Assembly (NCBI GenBank): GCA_947646735.1
Contig: CANTFK010000943.1
Coordinates: 248,001 to 312,000 of the forward strand
DNA length: 64,000 bases
DNA from: Peronospora farinosa
Lineage: Eukaryota > Oomycota > Peronosporomycetes > Peronosporales > Peronosporaceae
Reading direction: 5' to 3'
Below, piece after piece: positions 31,488 to 41,499 of this stretch. The notes under the pieces are model-generated. The model saw only the letters and a program-made list of their open reading frames with translations, did no database searches and was not told the origin of the DNA. The position numbers and the translations under genes are program-made. The number at the start of each line of letters is the position of its first letter. Positions within the stretch are counted from its first letter, which is position 1.

Positions 31488-32630
31488 TGTGGTGAAGTGC
31501 TAATTTTGTGATATGAAGGTCCCGGACTCCAGTTGGATTCAGAGTATAGGCCGTGGGTCAGGGACAGGGGACCTGAGAGACAGGGGCCTCGAAGGGGAGC
31601 GACCGTTGGTGGAGGACAATCCGCAGGATCCGCCGAAGAAAAATCAGTATCAGGGTACCGGTTAACCGGTACCAAAGGGAGTTGATCATGGCCGCTCATT
31701 GATCGACCTGGCCCCTCGTTGGTAGACCCGGGTCCCTCATTGGTCGACCCGGTCCCTCATCGGTCGACCTGGGTCCCTCATTGGTAGACCTGGGTCCCTC
31801 ATTGGTAGACCCGGTCCCTCGTTGGTCGACCCGGTCCCTCATCGGTCGACCTCGGCCCCTCTTTGGTCGACCCGGTCCCTCATTGGTAGACCTGGGTCCC
31901 TCATCAGTCGACCTCGGCCCCTCGGGGTTCAGCCACTCCGTACCAGTTAATACAAGGATCAGACTAGTCGACGCAAGGAATCAGAGCTTCAGGCAAGGAT
32001 AGAGTAAAGGAGTTAAAAGGATAGGACTATATTAAATACTACTCAATTTGCGATCTACGTGGCACGACTCCGTCACCCAAGAAGGACTTGTTCTAAGTTA
32101 CTCACTGTTCCGGGAAGGGATATATTTTGGCCCCCCGTCGAAGACAGTTGCGTAGCGAAGTTCAAGGGCGAATAGAGCTCCAGGATATATTTGGCCTGTG
32201 AGATCGTTCGAGTAGCAAACCCCCCCAAGACCCGCTATCGGAAGCGGTCTCCCTCACCTCAAGGTCCGGGAGCAACGTAAAGGTCAGGTGGTTAATACCC
32301 CCTGAAACAGAAGGAAAAGGCCAGGGACGACAAGCGCCCCTGAAGAATTTGGCTCTAAGTCCACTCTCGACAAGGTCGATCGAGTGGCCACCTACCGGCC
32401 CACCGAGTGAAGCATATCCACTCGAGGCCCCCCCCAGGTCTACCTCCCTCAAGGCAGACATCTACATCGTCACCAAGTCCTTCGAAGAGTGCAACCCGCC
32501 AGCCGACGGGTACACAAGGTGAGAGAAGGTTCATACGCGGCATCGGGGTACCCCCTCCGACAGTCGGCAGTCCGGCACAGTGAGTGGTTTGGGGTCTCAT
32601 CATACAATTTTGAGAACCCACTCCACCACA
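31488..32630 (+). repeat. 3' LTR of D1
   Basis: 1143 bp, with the same landmarks and 11-unit minisatellite as the 5' LTR. It is preceded by the polypurine-like tract gtgcagggggcggc. Next to its end (32631) begins antisense gag of D2a, not flanking host DNA. Confidence 0.9.
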
Positions 32631-34078
32631 AAAACAAATATTAGGCATCTGTCCCAGCGCTGCGTTCGCCATCATCGACTGAGGTCCCCTCAAATCCATG
32701 TTGTCAGGGTCGAACTCACAGGAACCAACGGATTCCATATCGACGTCGGTCATCGTATGGCCTCTTGGCATTTGTATGCCTGGATGCTGGTCATGGTGAG
32801 CGGTCGTCCTTTGCGCCTCTGGTCTTCCTCCTGCTACACTCCCGTTAGGGTGTGCCCGCGGTACTTGACGTTCATTCAAAAATCTTGCCATCGCCGCGTC
32901 GAAGAGGGTCTGCAGATCGCCTACCGGGTAGGTAGGTCCTTCCCCCCCCCAGCATCTTCGTCACGGGGCAGAGCAAATTCCAACTTTTTTCCTTGCTGCT
33001 TTCCCATTGGCTGAAAATCGGAATGATTTTCATTCTTGCCACGCGTCGCCGTTTCAAGACCACTTGGCTCCTGCTCCGCGCTGCGCGCTCGGGCCTGGAG
33101 CAGCGCCGCTCCAGTAGGGCCTAGGGGCATCCTAGTGACCGACCCAGTTGAGGACGATCCTGGGGACCACGGTGCTGCTTCCCTCTGGCCGCTTGGCATC
33201 CGGTGTTGAGATGGGTCTTGATTCGCCCCTGGGTGGCCGGCGGCTCCGTACATGTGGGGACCCACCGTGATGTCCTGAAGCGTCATCTGGCTGTCGTTGG
33301 ACCGCTTGTGTGTAGGTGTCACCAGAGGTGGGTGTTCCGTTGCTGGTGTGGTACCCACCAGGATCGACAGACGCTTGTGCATATGCTCTAACGTTGTTGT
33401 GATTCTGTCGAACCCCAGGGATAGCAGGTCGTCCGGGTCGAACCGACCTGCGACCATGTTCGCTTCACGAAGAAGGGTGACCAGCGCTGTGATCGCGTCC
33501 GTGACGGAGTGCAGCCGTGGCAGGGTCGACACCGGCCCAGTGAGTTGACCCAGCTGCCGGATCTCCAGGATCTTCGCGACGGGGTCGCTCTCCAGGAACG
33601 CGTTCAGCTTGCGTTGGTGGTAGGCCCTCGTGACATCAGCGTCTGTCCATGACGCCAGTCCTGCCTTCTCGGGGCCTATCGACTTGGTGTTTCCGGGTGC
33701 CTTCATCCGGAACTTCGTCGGCTTGGATTGCGCGATCTTGTTTTGTTGTTTTTTTGGGGACCTTAGCCTCTCGGTTTTCACCGTCGGCTGATGGTCCTCT
33801 GGATCATGATAGGCGTCATGACCCAAGGTGTCCTCAACGAGGACATAGGGAGGGTATTTAGGTTTTTCTTCAATGAATTCAACCTCGACCATGTTGACCG
33901 GGCCCCTCCCAAGGCCCGGTCGGTCCTTCGATCCTTTGTTTGTTTCTTCTTGAGTCACTGGCGATCGGTCTTCCCGTGACTCTTCGGTCTTGTGCTCCTT
34001 CTTGACATGAACATCTTTATCATCTTGGGACTCGCGGTGAAATCCCGCGTCTTCCGAAGATCCGGGCACGCGCACCAT
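32631..34078 (-). pseudogene. D2a: truncated gag fragment of a family-D element
   Basis: On the minus strand, primer site and gag start follow the LTR at 34079 (MVRVPGSSEDAG, from 34077 downward). Gag runs to 32921, where a C run (nine versus seven in D2b) shifts the frame. It continues as ARFLNERQVPRAHPNGS and is cut after NAALGQMPNI by the D1 LTR. Residue differences (QVPRAH, IQMPRGHT) show it is a different copy from D1 and D2b. Confidence 0.85.
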
Positions 34079-35340
34079 TGTGGTGGAGTGGGTTCTCAAA
34101 ATTGTATGATGAGACCCCAAACCACTCACTGTGCCGGACTGCCGACTGTCGGAGGGGGTACCCCGATGCCGCGTATGAACCTTCTCTCACCTTGTGTACC
34201 CGTCGGCTGGCGGGTTGCACTCTTCGGAGGACTTGGTGACGATGTAGATGTCTGCCTTGAGGGAGGTAGACCTGGGGGGCCTCGAGTGGATATGCTTCAC
34301 TCGGTGGGCCGGTAGGTGGCCACTCGATCGACCTTGTCGAGAGTGGACTTAGAGCCAAATTCTTCAGGGGCGCTTGTCGTCCCTGGCCTTTTCCTTCTTG
34401 TTTCAGGGGGTATTAACCACCTGACCTTTACGTTGCTCCCGGACCTTGAGGTGAGGGAGACCGCTTCCGATAGCGGGTCTTGGGGGGGTGTTGCTACTCG
34501 AACGATCTCACAGGCCAAATATATCCTGGAGCTCTATTCGCCCTTGAACTTCGCTACACAACTGTCTTCGACGGGGGGCCAAAATATATCCCTTCCCGGA
34601 ACAGTGAGTAACTTAGAACAAGTCCTTCTTGGGTGACGGAGTCGTGCCACGTGGGTTTCAGCTCGCACTTGGGTCTAACCACACCTCTTTCTTCAACGGG
34701 GGGGGGAAAAAACCCCCCCCCCCCAAAAAAGGGGGGGGGCCCACCCCCTTCCCTCCAACAAAAAAAAAAGTAGATCGCAAATTGAGTAGTATTTAATATA
34801 GTCCTATCCTTTTAACTCCTTTACTCTATCCTTGCCTGAAGCTCTGATTCCTTGCGTCGACTAGTCTGATCCTTGTATTAACTGGTACGGAGTGGCTGAA
34901 CCCCGAGGGGCCGAGGTCGACTGATGAGGGACCCAGGTCTACCAATGAGGGACCGGGTCGACCAAAGAGGGGCCGAGGTCGACCGATGAGGGACCGGGTC
35001 GACCAACGAGGGACCGGGTCTACCAATGAGGGACCCAGGTCTACCAATGAGGGACCCAGGTCGACCGATGAGGGACCGGGTCGACCAATGAGGGACCCGG
35101 GTCTACCAACGAGGGGCCAGGTCGATCAATGAGCGGCCATGATCAACTCCCTTTGGTACCGGTTAACCGGTACCCTGATACTGATTTTTCTTCGGCGGAT
35201 CCTGCGGATTGTCCTCCACCAACGGTCGCTCCCCTTCGAGGCCCCTGTCTCTCTGGTCCCCTGTCCCTGACCCACGGCCTATACTCTGAATCCAACTGGA
35301 GTCCGGGACCTTCATATCACAAAATTAGCACTTCACCACA
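34079..35340 (-). repeat. LTR shared by D2b (as 3' LTR) and D2a (as 5' LTR)
   Basis: 1262 bp in minus orientation. It is preceded on the minus strand by the D2b polypurine tract and followed by a primer site and gag. It has 11 minisatellite units and keeps part of the extra module found in the old solo LTR at 5755, so it is a long-variant LTR unlike the other young LTRs. Confidence 0.85.
34698..34770. other. Homopolymer patch, probable assembly artefact
   Basis: Runs of G, A, C, A, G, C and A, each 6-13 bases long, replace the module present at this point in the solo LTR (around 6400-6470). No other LTR copy has this pattern. Confidence 0.6.
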
Positions 35341-35420
35341 GCCGCCCCCTGCACTTGCTCAACCGTGCAACGGATTGAGCACGCGCATGTCTTCACTTCC
35401 TTCGTCACGTAGGTCCTTCA

Positions 35421-37358
35421 TTGTCCCCTTTTGTAGCTCCTCCACCTCTAACTCGTGTCTGTCCAGCCATGTCTTCCCCTGGTTCTGATCCACCGTCTGC
35501 TGACCCACCGTCCGCTGATCCACCGACTGAAGAGCCGACCTCGGTCGCCCCAGCGCCTTCAATCACCCCTGGTTCTAACCCCTCATCTGCTGACCCACCG
35601 TCCGCTGACCCACCATCTGAGGAGCCGACTTCAATCGCCGTCGCGCCTTCGGTTGCCTCTCCATGTAGAGAGGCGTCCTTGGCCGACCCTCCCGGGCCGG
35701 TGTGTTCGCCGTTGAGTGCTGCTGAAACTGTTGTCGTTCACAGCTCTCCTGTTTCCACCGCTTTGCCTCCTGTCGAGACAGCAGATGCTCCTGTCACGCC
35801 GACCCCCATGGTTGACCGTCCGTCTTCCGTACCCGTTAACGTACGGGCAGCTCTGCGGGAATTGCAAGCTCTCGCGGACGCCCATTCCCGCCGCATCGAA
35901 GACTGCGAGGGTCGGCTAGGTGTCCTTCCCCCTTCGGCCGCCTTGTTGGCCACTCGTTGTGAGCGGTTGGAGGAGGCACTGCGCGACAAGTCCCGGCTGG
36001 TGGCCCAACTTCGCGAAGCTCTCCAGCGCGAGACTGCACTGGTGGACCGTCTGCGATGGAAGGTCGACCACATCCGAAGCCGGTACTCGCTTCTCGCCGC
36101 AGAGCTCGACCATGTCGACTTCTCTGACGGGCCACCTCTAGGACCAGCTACTCCTTCGGCAGCTTCGCCCCCGGCCGCATGTTCCCCTTCGCGGCCGGCG
36201 AAAGCTCTTGGTAAACGGTCCCGGCGGCCGTCACCCCGGGTACCCGCCAAAACCTCCAGGCTTTCGAAGCCCGACGCCTCTGCGATACCACCGTCTGCGG
36301 TCTCTGGTGGTCGTTCCCCTGTCGTGCTTGAGTCTTCGGACGACGACCTCAGCGACGACAGCGAGACCCTTCAGGCGGCTCTGGCCAAGTCTCGTTCTGC
36401 TAGTCGGCGCCCTGCCAGCGCGAACCCTGTACGTCTTCCGTCGACGTCCACTCCTCCATTGAGGACCACCTCGGCTACCGGCCTCTCGTTGAAACGGGCG
36501 ATGTTCGGGACATCGGACTCGGAGACCGAGTCGTCTGCGGAGAAAAACAAGAGTGCGCCTCCTGTCGCGGACAACACTTCGCCCCTTCTGGCCGACTCCA
36601 GCCTGCTTCCCAGAGACGCCATGATCCCCGGATACATGCAGTCGAAGACCTTTTCCGCTGCGGAAGTGGTACCTTGGCCGGTCGACCTGGTCAATTCGTG
36701 GTGCATTGTTACAATGTCTTCCACAGACTTGGTCGACCAGCTGGATCTACCTTGGGGTTGGTTTGGCCCTCCGGACGGAAACCTCGACCGGCCCCCCAAA
36801 TGGAAGAGGTCGTTGATGAACCCTCCAATGATCCAGAGATTGCTAGCGGCGGAACCTTGGGTGGAAGCTCGTGTTCCCATGCAGCCCGTGTCCTTCCGAC
36901 CTGTTGGCTGGTTCGCCCAGTTGGCAGCGGCCTACATCCAGTTTGACGAAGAGCATAGTCAAGCTCTTTGGGAGGCGACCCACTGCTTGTGGATCTCCAA
37001 GGACCAAGCGCGAGCGAACTCTTTCCTCGCGTCCTACTACAACGCGTGGAAGAAGCGTCGGAGTCGGGCAACTCGAGCTTGGCGGAAGGTGGTCGACCTT
37101 ATCTTCATTGGGATGAGCAGGGGCCACTGCGATCTCGACATCTTCCTGGATCCCTTCTTCCGTTATCTTCCTCGAACCCGCCGTGTGGTTTATTGGTTCC
37201 CTGGTCGTGAAGAGGGGTCGGACCCGGTCGACCTGCTTGAGGCCCTTCGGGTGTCGGATTCCGCGTGGCCGTGGCTCACCCAGTATCGTTTGTCTTCTGT
37301 GCCCCATCCTGGCGCTCTAGTTCCACGCCTCAAAGGCAAGTTTGTGCCATCCGTTTAG
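35421..37358 (+). CDS. Antisense gene of D2b, 645 codons, unbroken
   Basis: The best copy of the antisense gene. The track of motifs from the likely start (ATG 35469; the frame is open from 35421) is: Pro/Ser/Glu repeats (SADPPSADPPTEEPTS), about residues 130-240 a coiled coil (LRELQALADAHSRR, CERLEEALRDKSRLVAQL, LREALQRETALVDRLRW), a basic stretch (KRSRRPSPRVPAK), acidic serine-rich ESSDDDLSDDSE, AALAKSRSASRRP, AMFGTSDSETESS, IPGYMQSKTF, VVPWPVDLV, then a globular part ending in SYYNAWKKRRSRATRAW, GHCDLDIFLDPFFRY and VPRLKGKFVPSV. It converges with pol 190 bp away. Basic and acidic patches with a coiled coil suggest a nuclear or nucleic-acid-linked protein. That is inference. I know no named family. 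Confidence 0.8.
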   Translation: MSPFVAPPPLTRVCPAMSSPGSDPPSADPPSADPPTEEPTSVAPAPSITPGSNPSSADPPSADPPSEEPTSIAVAPSVASPCREASLADPPGPVCSPLSAAETVVVHSSPVSTALPPVETADAPVTPTPMVDRPSSVPVNVRAALRELQALADAHSRRIEDCEGRLGVLPPSAALLATRCERLEEALRDKSRLVAQLREALQRETALVDRLRWKVDHIRSRYSLLAAELDHVDFSDGPPLGPATPSAASPPAACSPSRPAKALGKRSRRPSPRVPAKTSRLSKPDASAIPPSAVSGGRSPVVLESSDDDLSDDSETLQAALAKSRSASRRPASANPVRLPSTSTPPLRTTSATGLSLKRAMFGTSDSETESSAEKNKSAPPVADNTSPLLADSSLLPRDAMIPGYMQSKTFSAAEVVPWPVDLVNSWCIVTMSSTDLVDQLDLPWGWFGPPDGNLDRPPKWKRSLMNPPMIQRLLAAEPWVEARVPMQPVSFRPVGWFAQLAAAYIQFDEEHSQALWEATHCLWISKDQARANSFLASYYNAWKKRRSRATRAWRKVVDLIFIGMSRGHCDLDIFLDPFFRYLPRTRRVVYWFPGREEGSDPVDLLEALRVSDSAWPWLTQYRLSSVPHPGALVPRLKGKFVPSV

Positions 37359-37550
37359 GTCTTCCCTTGAACATGAACCTTCTTCTGTTCTGATTGATAT
37401 TGGTAATCGCCCTCCTTTGTTCTCCATTCTCCTATACCCTTAACTCTTGGGAATTCAAGGCCGCCCCGCAGGCGACCCAAGTCTTCCAACGAGGGGCTGG
37501 GCCGACCATTGAGGGATCGGTCCACCCTCCAAGAAACTTGCTACCGCCGG

Positions 37551-39126
37551 CTAGTTTTCATGGCTTTGCATTACTTCGAAGCGGTTATGGCTTGTGTTCT
37601 TGCGCTCGAAGTCCCGGAGTAAGGCTCCGCAATTCAGATCCCCTTCGTCCACCCACGAGGGGTCAGAGTGTCCCTTCCATTGCACGAGGAATTCTCGTTG
37701 TTGCCTCCCATACCGAGTCTTCTTGCCTGTACGACTCTCTAAAATTTCTTCGACTTCATACTCGCCCTCTTCCAATTCCCGCACCCAGCTGTCTTCTGGT
37801 AGCAGACATTCATCGAAGTCGACTCGATCTGTTCCATCCACTTTCAGCTCTCTGTTCGGTCGATCGGGGAACTCTCTGACGGGCTTGAGCTTGGAGATGT
37901 GCACGATTGGGAATAGTCTGTATTCTGTACCTCGTAACTCCAGACGTACCGCATGATCTCCAACTAACCCCTGAACTCGGAACGGTCCGTGCCATAGGTG
38001 GGCCAATTTTTTGGCATACCCCTCCTTCACTCGGTCCAAGTATAGCCATACCCGGGTCCCTGGCTGAATTTCGTGGCCGACTACCCCTTCATTTTGTGCT
38101 TGCACCCGAGCCTGACTAGCCGCCCGTAAATTCTCGTTGACTTGGTCTCTTGCTCGCTGATAGTGACTCTGAATCCGATATCTCCATCTCCGAGGTCCTG
38201 AGTCTCGACGTCGAGTGTTCACCACCGGTAACATAGTCTCAAGAGTGGTCCTAGCATCCCATCCATGTACCAGATAGAACGGTGTTTCCTCACGCACTCT
38301 GTCTTGAGCCGTATTTAACGCGAACGTTAATCGTTCCGCGTATTCATCCCAGTCTCGCTGTCCCACGTCGGCTACGTACATCTTGAGCGATCTTGTTATA
38401 GTCTGGACCATTCTCTCCGCAGTGCCGTTCGCTTGAGGTCGGTAGGCCATGGTCGCTCTCTGACGTTGACCTACCATACGACTGAACGCTCGGAAGAAGT
38501 CCGACATAAACCCCGGTTCCCGATCGTGACGGATCGTCTCACTGGCACCAAAACGGCGGAAAACGCATTCCTCATATCCCTCAGCCACTGTCTGGGCTGT
38601 CCGTGACGCACTCGCTTTAGCCATCACATAACCTGTGAACAGGTCGATCCAAATCAGTAGTTCCGTGTTTCCTTTATGTGACTTGGGGAGAGATGGTATG
38701 TGGTCCATCGCGATAATTTGGAAGGGGTACGTCGCTTCAACATTCCCCGGAGACCTCCCTTGTAAAAGTGGGTCTCCCTTTACCAGTCTCACAATCTATG
38801 CACTGACCCACATATTTCTGAACACTCCGGAACAGACCCCTCCAATGGCAATATCGTCGGATCCGATGATAAGTACGTCCGATCCCCTGATGGCCGCCTT
38901 CCAAACTCGTATGATAATGATGGAGGATGTCGGCTTGGAGACTCTCAGGTATTACCAATCTGGCAGTTATGTCTCGGTCGTCTCCCTTGATTCTCTGGCC
39001 GGGGCAGTACACCAGCAGTCCCTCTTCACTTATCTCGTAATCCTCCGACATTTTGCTGCAGTTTCTGGCCGCTTCCACCGACAAGTCTTTCCAGTCTCCT
39101 TGCAAATATGCCTTCAACTCGCACAC
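37551..39126 (-). pseudogene. D2b integrase with chromodomain
   Basis: The zinc-finger part (39126-38737, GGHQGIGRTYHRIRR, CIDCETGKG) and the core-chromodomain part (38792-37551, 413 codons) are separated by the same one-base shift as in D1. The core keeps the three acids (IAMDHI, IRHDREPGF, NGTAERMVQT) and the Trp lost in D1 (ELLIWIDLF). GPY/F and chromodomain are complete (LVQWKGHSDPSWVDE). Confidence 0.85.
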
Positions 39127-39198
39127 CCAGCTCTCCTCTTCTTGCGCATCTCGGATTCAATCCATCCGGAGTTGTTGTACCACATCTTCTTGCATGAC

Positions 39199-41499
39199 CT
39201 ATCCCGATATTTTGACAGGGAACCGTGATCTCGTCACCGCAGATACCTTGACCGACTGACCTCGGTCTCTAGGGACCAGCACCTCTGGCAGCCGATTGAT
39301 TGTTTCTAGACCTGACCACTCTCCTCTTGGTATAGACTCGACCCCTTGCTGCTGATGTAAAGCTGTACTGGCCAACTGGTGTGCGCTCTGATTCCAGTCT
39401 CGTTTCACATGTAGGACTGCCTGGGTGGGCCACGACTGGAGCTTACTCAACGCCTTGGCCCGCAACGGGTATAGACCTGAGGCTTTGCATTCAATCTCTC
39501 CACGCATCTGTCTTGCAATGAAATTGGAATCTCCACAAATAATCAAACGCCGTCGCTCCATTGGATCCAACAGGTCAAAGCCCAGTAACATGCCCTCATA
39601 TTCATCTTCATTCACCGTAGACTTGTCGAGATATTTCGATTCAGCTGCAACTATAGTCCACGCAGGGAGCCTCCACACAATAGCGCTGCAAGCACCTCCC
39701 CCTTGTTTCACCCGGGCCGACCCATCGAAACTCATCACATACAGTTCTTCATTTAGTTCCACTGTGGGCGTCGGTAGGTCGACCACTTGCCTGGATTGCT
39801 TCTTGGGAGCAATTGACGACAGAATTGAGTCCACATTCTCTCGAGGCGTGATGCTGGCAGCTAACGCCCCCAGTACCTGGTCCTCGCCTTTCTTGCATTT
39901 CACAATCTCCAAAGTCCACTGTGACAACAGAGCGGCCCAGTTTCCTAAGCGACCTTGCAACCCCGAAGACTTTACTAGCCAGGCTAGTGTAGAATGCCTC
40001 GTCAGAACTTTGAGAGGTCGGGTGACCAACATCGTGAAGCAAGTTTCCAATATCCGTAACAACGCCAACACTTCCTTTTCCACTGTGCTATAGTTCACCT
40101 CGTTTGACTTGAGGGTTCGGCTCGTAAACATTACCGGCATATACAGGCCGTCGTAATTTTGCACCAACGACACCGAGATAGCCCAATCACTTGCGTAGAC
40201 AATGATGACCGCCTCTCTAGCCGGGCCGAAATGTCGTAGGATGGGCGCCGTAACAATCTTGTTCTTGAGCATGGCAAACGCTACTTGTACCTTCGACCAT
40301 TTTTCTTCGTCGTCTTCCTGGGCCGCCACTTCCTCGTCAGCCTTCAATTTGCACCTCCAAGCGTGAAAAGCCACCTCTCTCAGTTCGTAAAGGATCGACG
40401 CGTATATGGCATAATCTTCGATGTACCTGCTGTAGTAATTTAGGCTTCCTAGAAAGGACTGCATAGCCTTCAGCGTTGTCGGTAGAGGTAGGTCGACCAA
40501 AGACTGAAGATCTTTTAGGTGGGCTTCTAGTCCCCCTTTGGAAACTCGATGCCCAAGATACTCGACCTTCCGACATCCCCACGTACTCTTGACGGCACTG
40601 ACCGACAAATTCCAATAGTCACACACGTCTAGCAGCCGCTCCACTTTCTGGCATAATACGTCCCACGATTCGGCCGGAACAAGTATGTCGTCAATGTATG
40701 ATCGTCGACCCAATACAGAGAGGCCCGATTTTGCATCGGGTTCCCCTGTTGCGAACAAATCCTCTGTTTCCTCTGTGGCCGCCCCTGGAGAAATCCGTAA
40801 GAATCCATATAACGCATTATCCAACAACCTTTGATATATCTGAGGCGCATTCTTAAGCCCAAAAGGCATCCGAAGCCATTCAAATAATCCCAGTGGAGTA
40901 ACGAAAGCTGAGATTAATCTCGCCCTTTCGGTCATACTGACGATCCAAAAAAAACCACTCGCCATATCAAGAGAACAGTACCATAAAGCTCCATCCAAGT
41001 CTTCCAATAATTCGTTAATCAACGGTATCGGGTATACCATGAGCTGGGTAAGATCATTCACCAACCGATAGTCGATACACAATCGAATATCGACCCCATT
41101 CTTCTTCACGATAATTACAATTGGGCTGGCCCATGGCGAGGTGGAAGGCTGAATGATCTTTGCTGATAAAAGTCCCTTGATCAGGTCGGCTAGCTTCTCT
41201 CTAAATTGAGGGGCCACCTTTCGTACGCGTTGCGCGATCGGTCTTGCGTTCCCTACATCGATATCGCATATCGCTCCTCGGGCGGCCGGGGGTAAGGCGT
41301 TACCTTTGCCTATCAGCAGATGTCGTTTCTTCCATATTATTTGTCGCAACCGGTCTACCTCTTCGGGAGTGTTCCCATCTGGATCTGGAATCTGTATATC
41401 TTCTAACGCAATGCCTTCGGATGAGGGGTCCACTTCCGGTACGACCGCCCACCCTGGCCTTATGCCCTCGGCCAAAGTTCTCCACTCTCGAAAGAACAC
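39199..41499 (-). CDS. D2b reverse transcriptase with two RNase H domains, 766 codons
   Basis: Unbroken from the linker (EDIQIPDPDGNTPEE) through RT (SYIDDILVPAES) to the end of the second RNase H, where a TAG (GAG in D1) ends the frame before the integrase. The RT-linked RNase H is degenerate (VYASDW, LTRHSTL). The second RNase H has SFDGSAR, NEDEYEG and CGDSNF but NQSAHQLAS, where D1 and D4 have NQSADQLA, so its fourth acid is lost. The same changes are in D3. Confidence 0.85.
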   Translation of the reverse strand: MFFREWRTLAEGIRPGWAVVPEVDPSSEGIALEDIQIPDPDGNTPEEVDRLRQIIWKKRHLLIGKGNALPPAARGAICDIDVGNARPIAQRVRKVAPQFREKLADLIKGLLSAKIIQPSTSPWASPIVIIVKKNGVDIRLCIDYRLVNDLTQLMVYPIPLINELLEDLDGALWYCSLDMASGFFWIVSMTERARLISAFVTPLGLFEWLRMPFGLKNAPQIYQRLLDNALYGFLRISPGAATEETEDLFATGEPDAKSGLSVLGRRSYIDDILVPAESWDVLCQKVERLLDVCDYWNLSVSAVKSTWGCRKVEYLGHRVSKGGLEAHLKDLQSLVDLPLPTTLKAMQSFLGSLNYYSRYIEDYAIYASILYELREVAFHAWRCKLKADEEVAAQEDDEEKWSKVQVAFAMLKNKIVTAPILRHFGPAREAVIIVYASDWAISVSLVQNYDGLYMPVMFTSRTLKSNEVNYSTVEKEVLALLRILETCFTMLVTRPLKVLTRHSTLAWLVKSSGLQGRLGNWAALLSQWTLEIVKCKKGEDQVLGALAASITPRENVDSILSSIAPKKQSRQVVDLPTPTVELNEELYVMSFDGSARVKQGGGACSAIVWRLPAWTIVAAESKYLDKSTVNEDEYEGMLLGFDLLDPMERRRLIICGDSNFIARQMRGEIECKASGLYPLRAKALSKLQSWPTQAVLHVKRDWNQSAHQLASTALHQQQGVESIPRGEWSGLETINRLPEVLVPRDRGQSVKVSAVTRSRFPVKISG

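Larger units (their letters stand above)
20418..32630 (+). mobile_element. Element D1: dual-RNase-H Ty3/Gypsy retrotransposon, full length
   Basis: 12.2 kb from LTR to LTR: 5' LTR, primer site, gag, protease, RT, RNase H, second RNase H, integrase with chromodomain, convergent antisense gene, polypurine tract and 3' LTR. The 1141- and 1143-bp LTRs are nearly identical, so insertion was recent. The pol and antisense genes have several stops. A second RNase H in a Gypsy element of an oomycete fits the published Chronos/Archon groups. The 5-bp flanks (gtctc and aaaac) differ. Confidence 0.9.

Noticed and set aside
38635..39228. 197-codon ORF antisense to the D2b integrase finger
   Set aside because: A shadow of the pol reading frame; no domain and no counterpart in D4.
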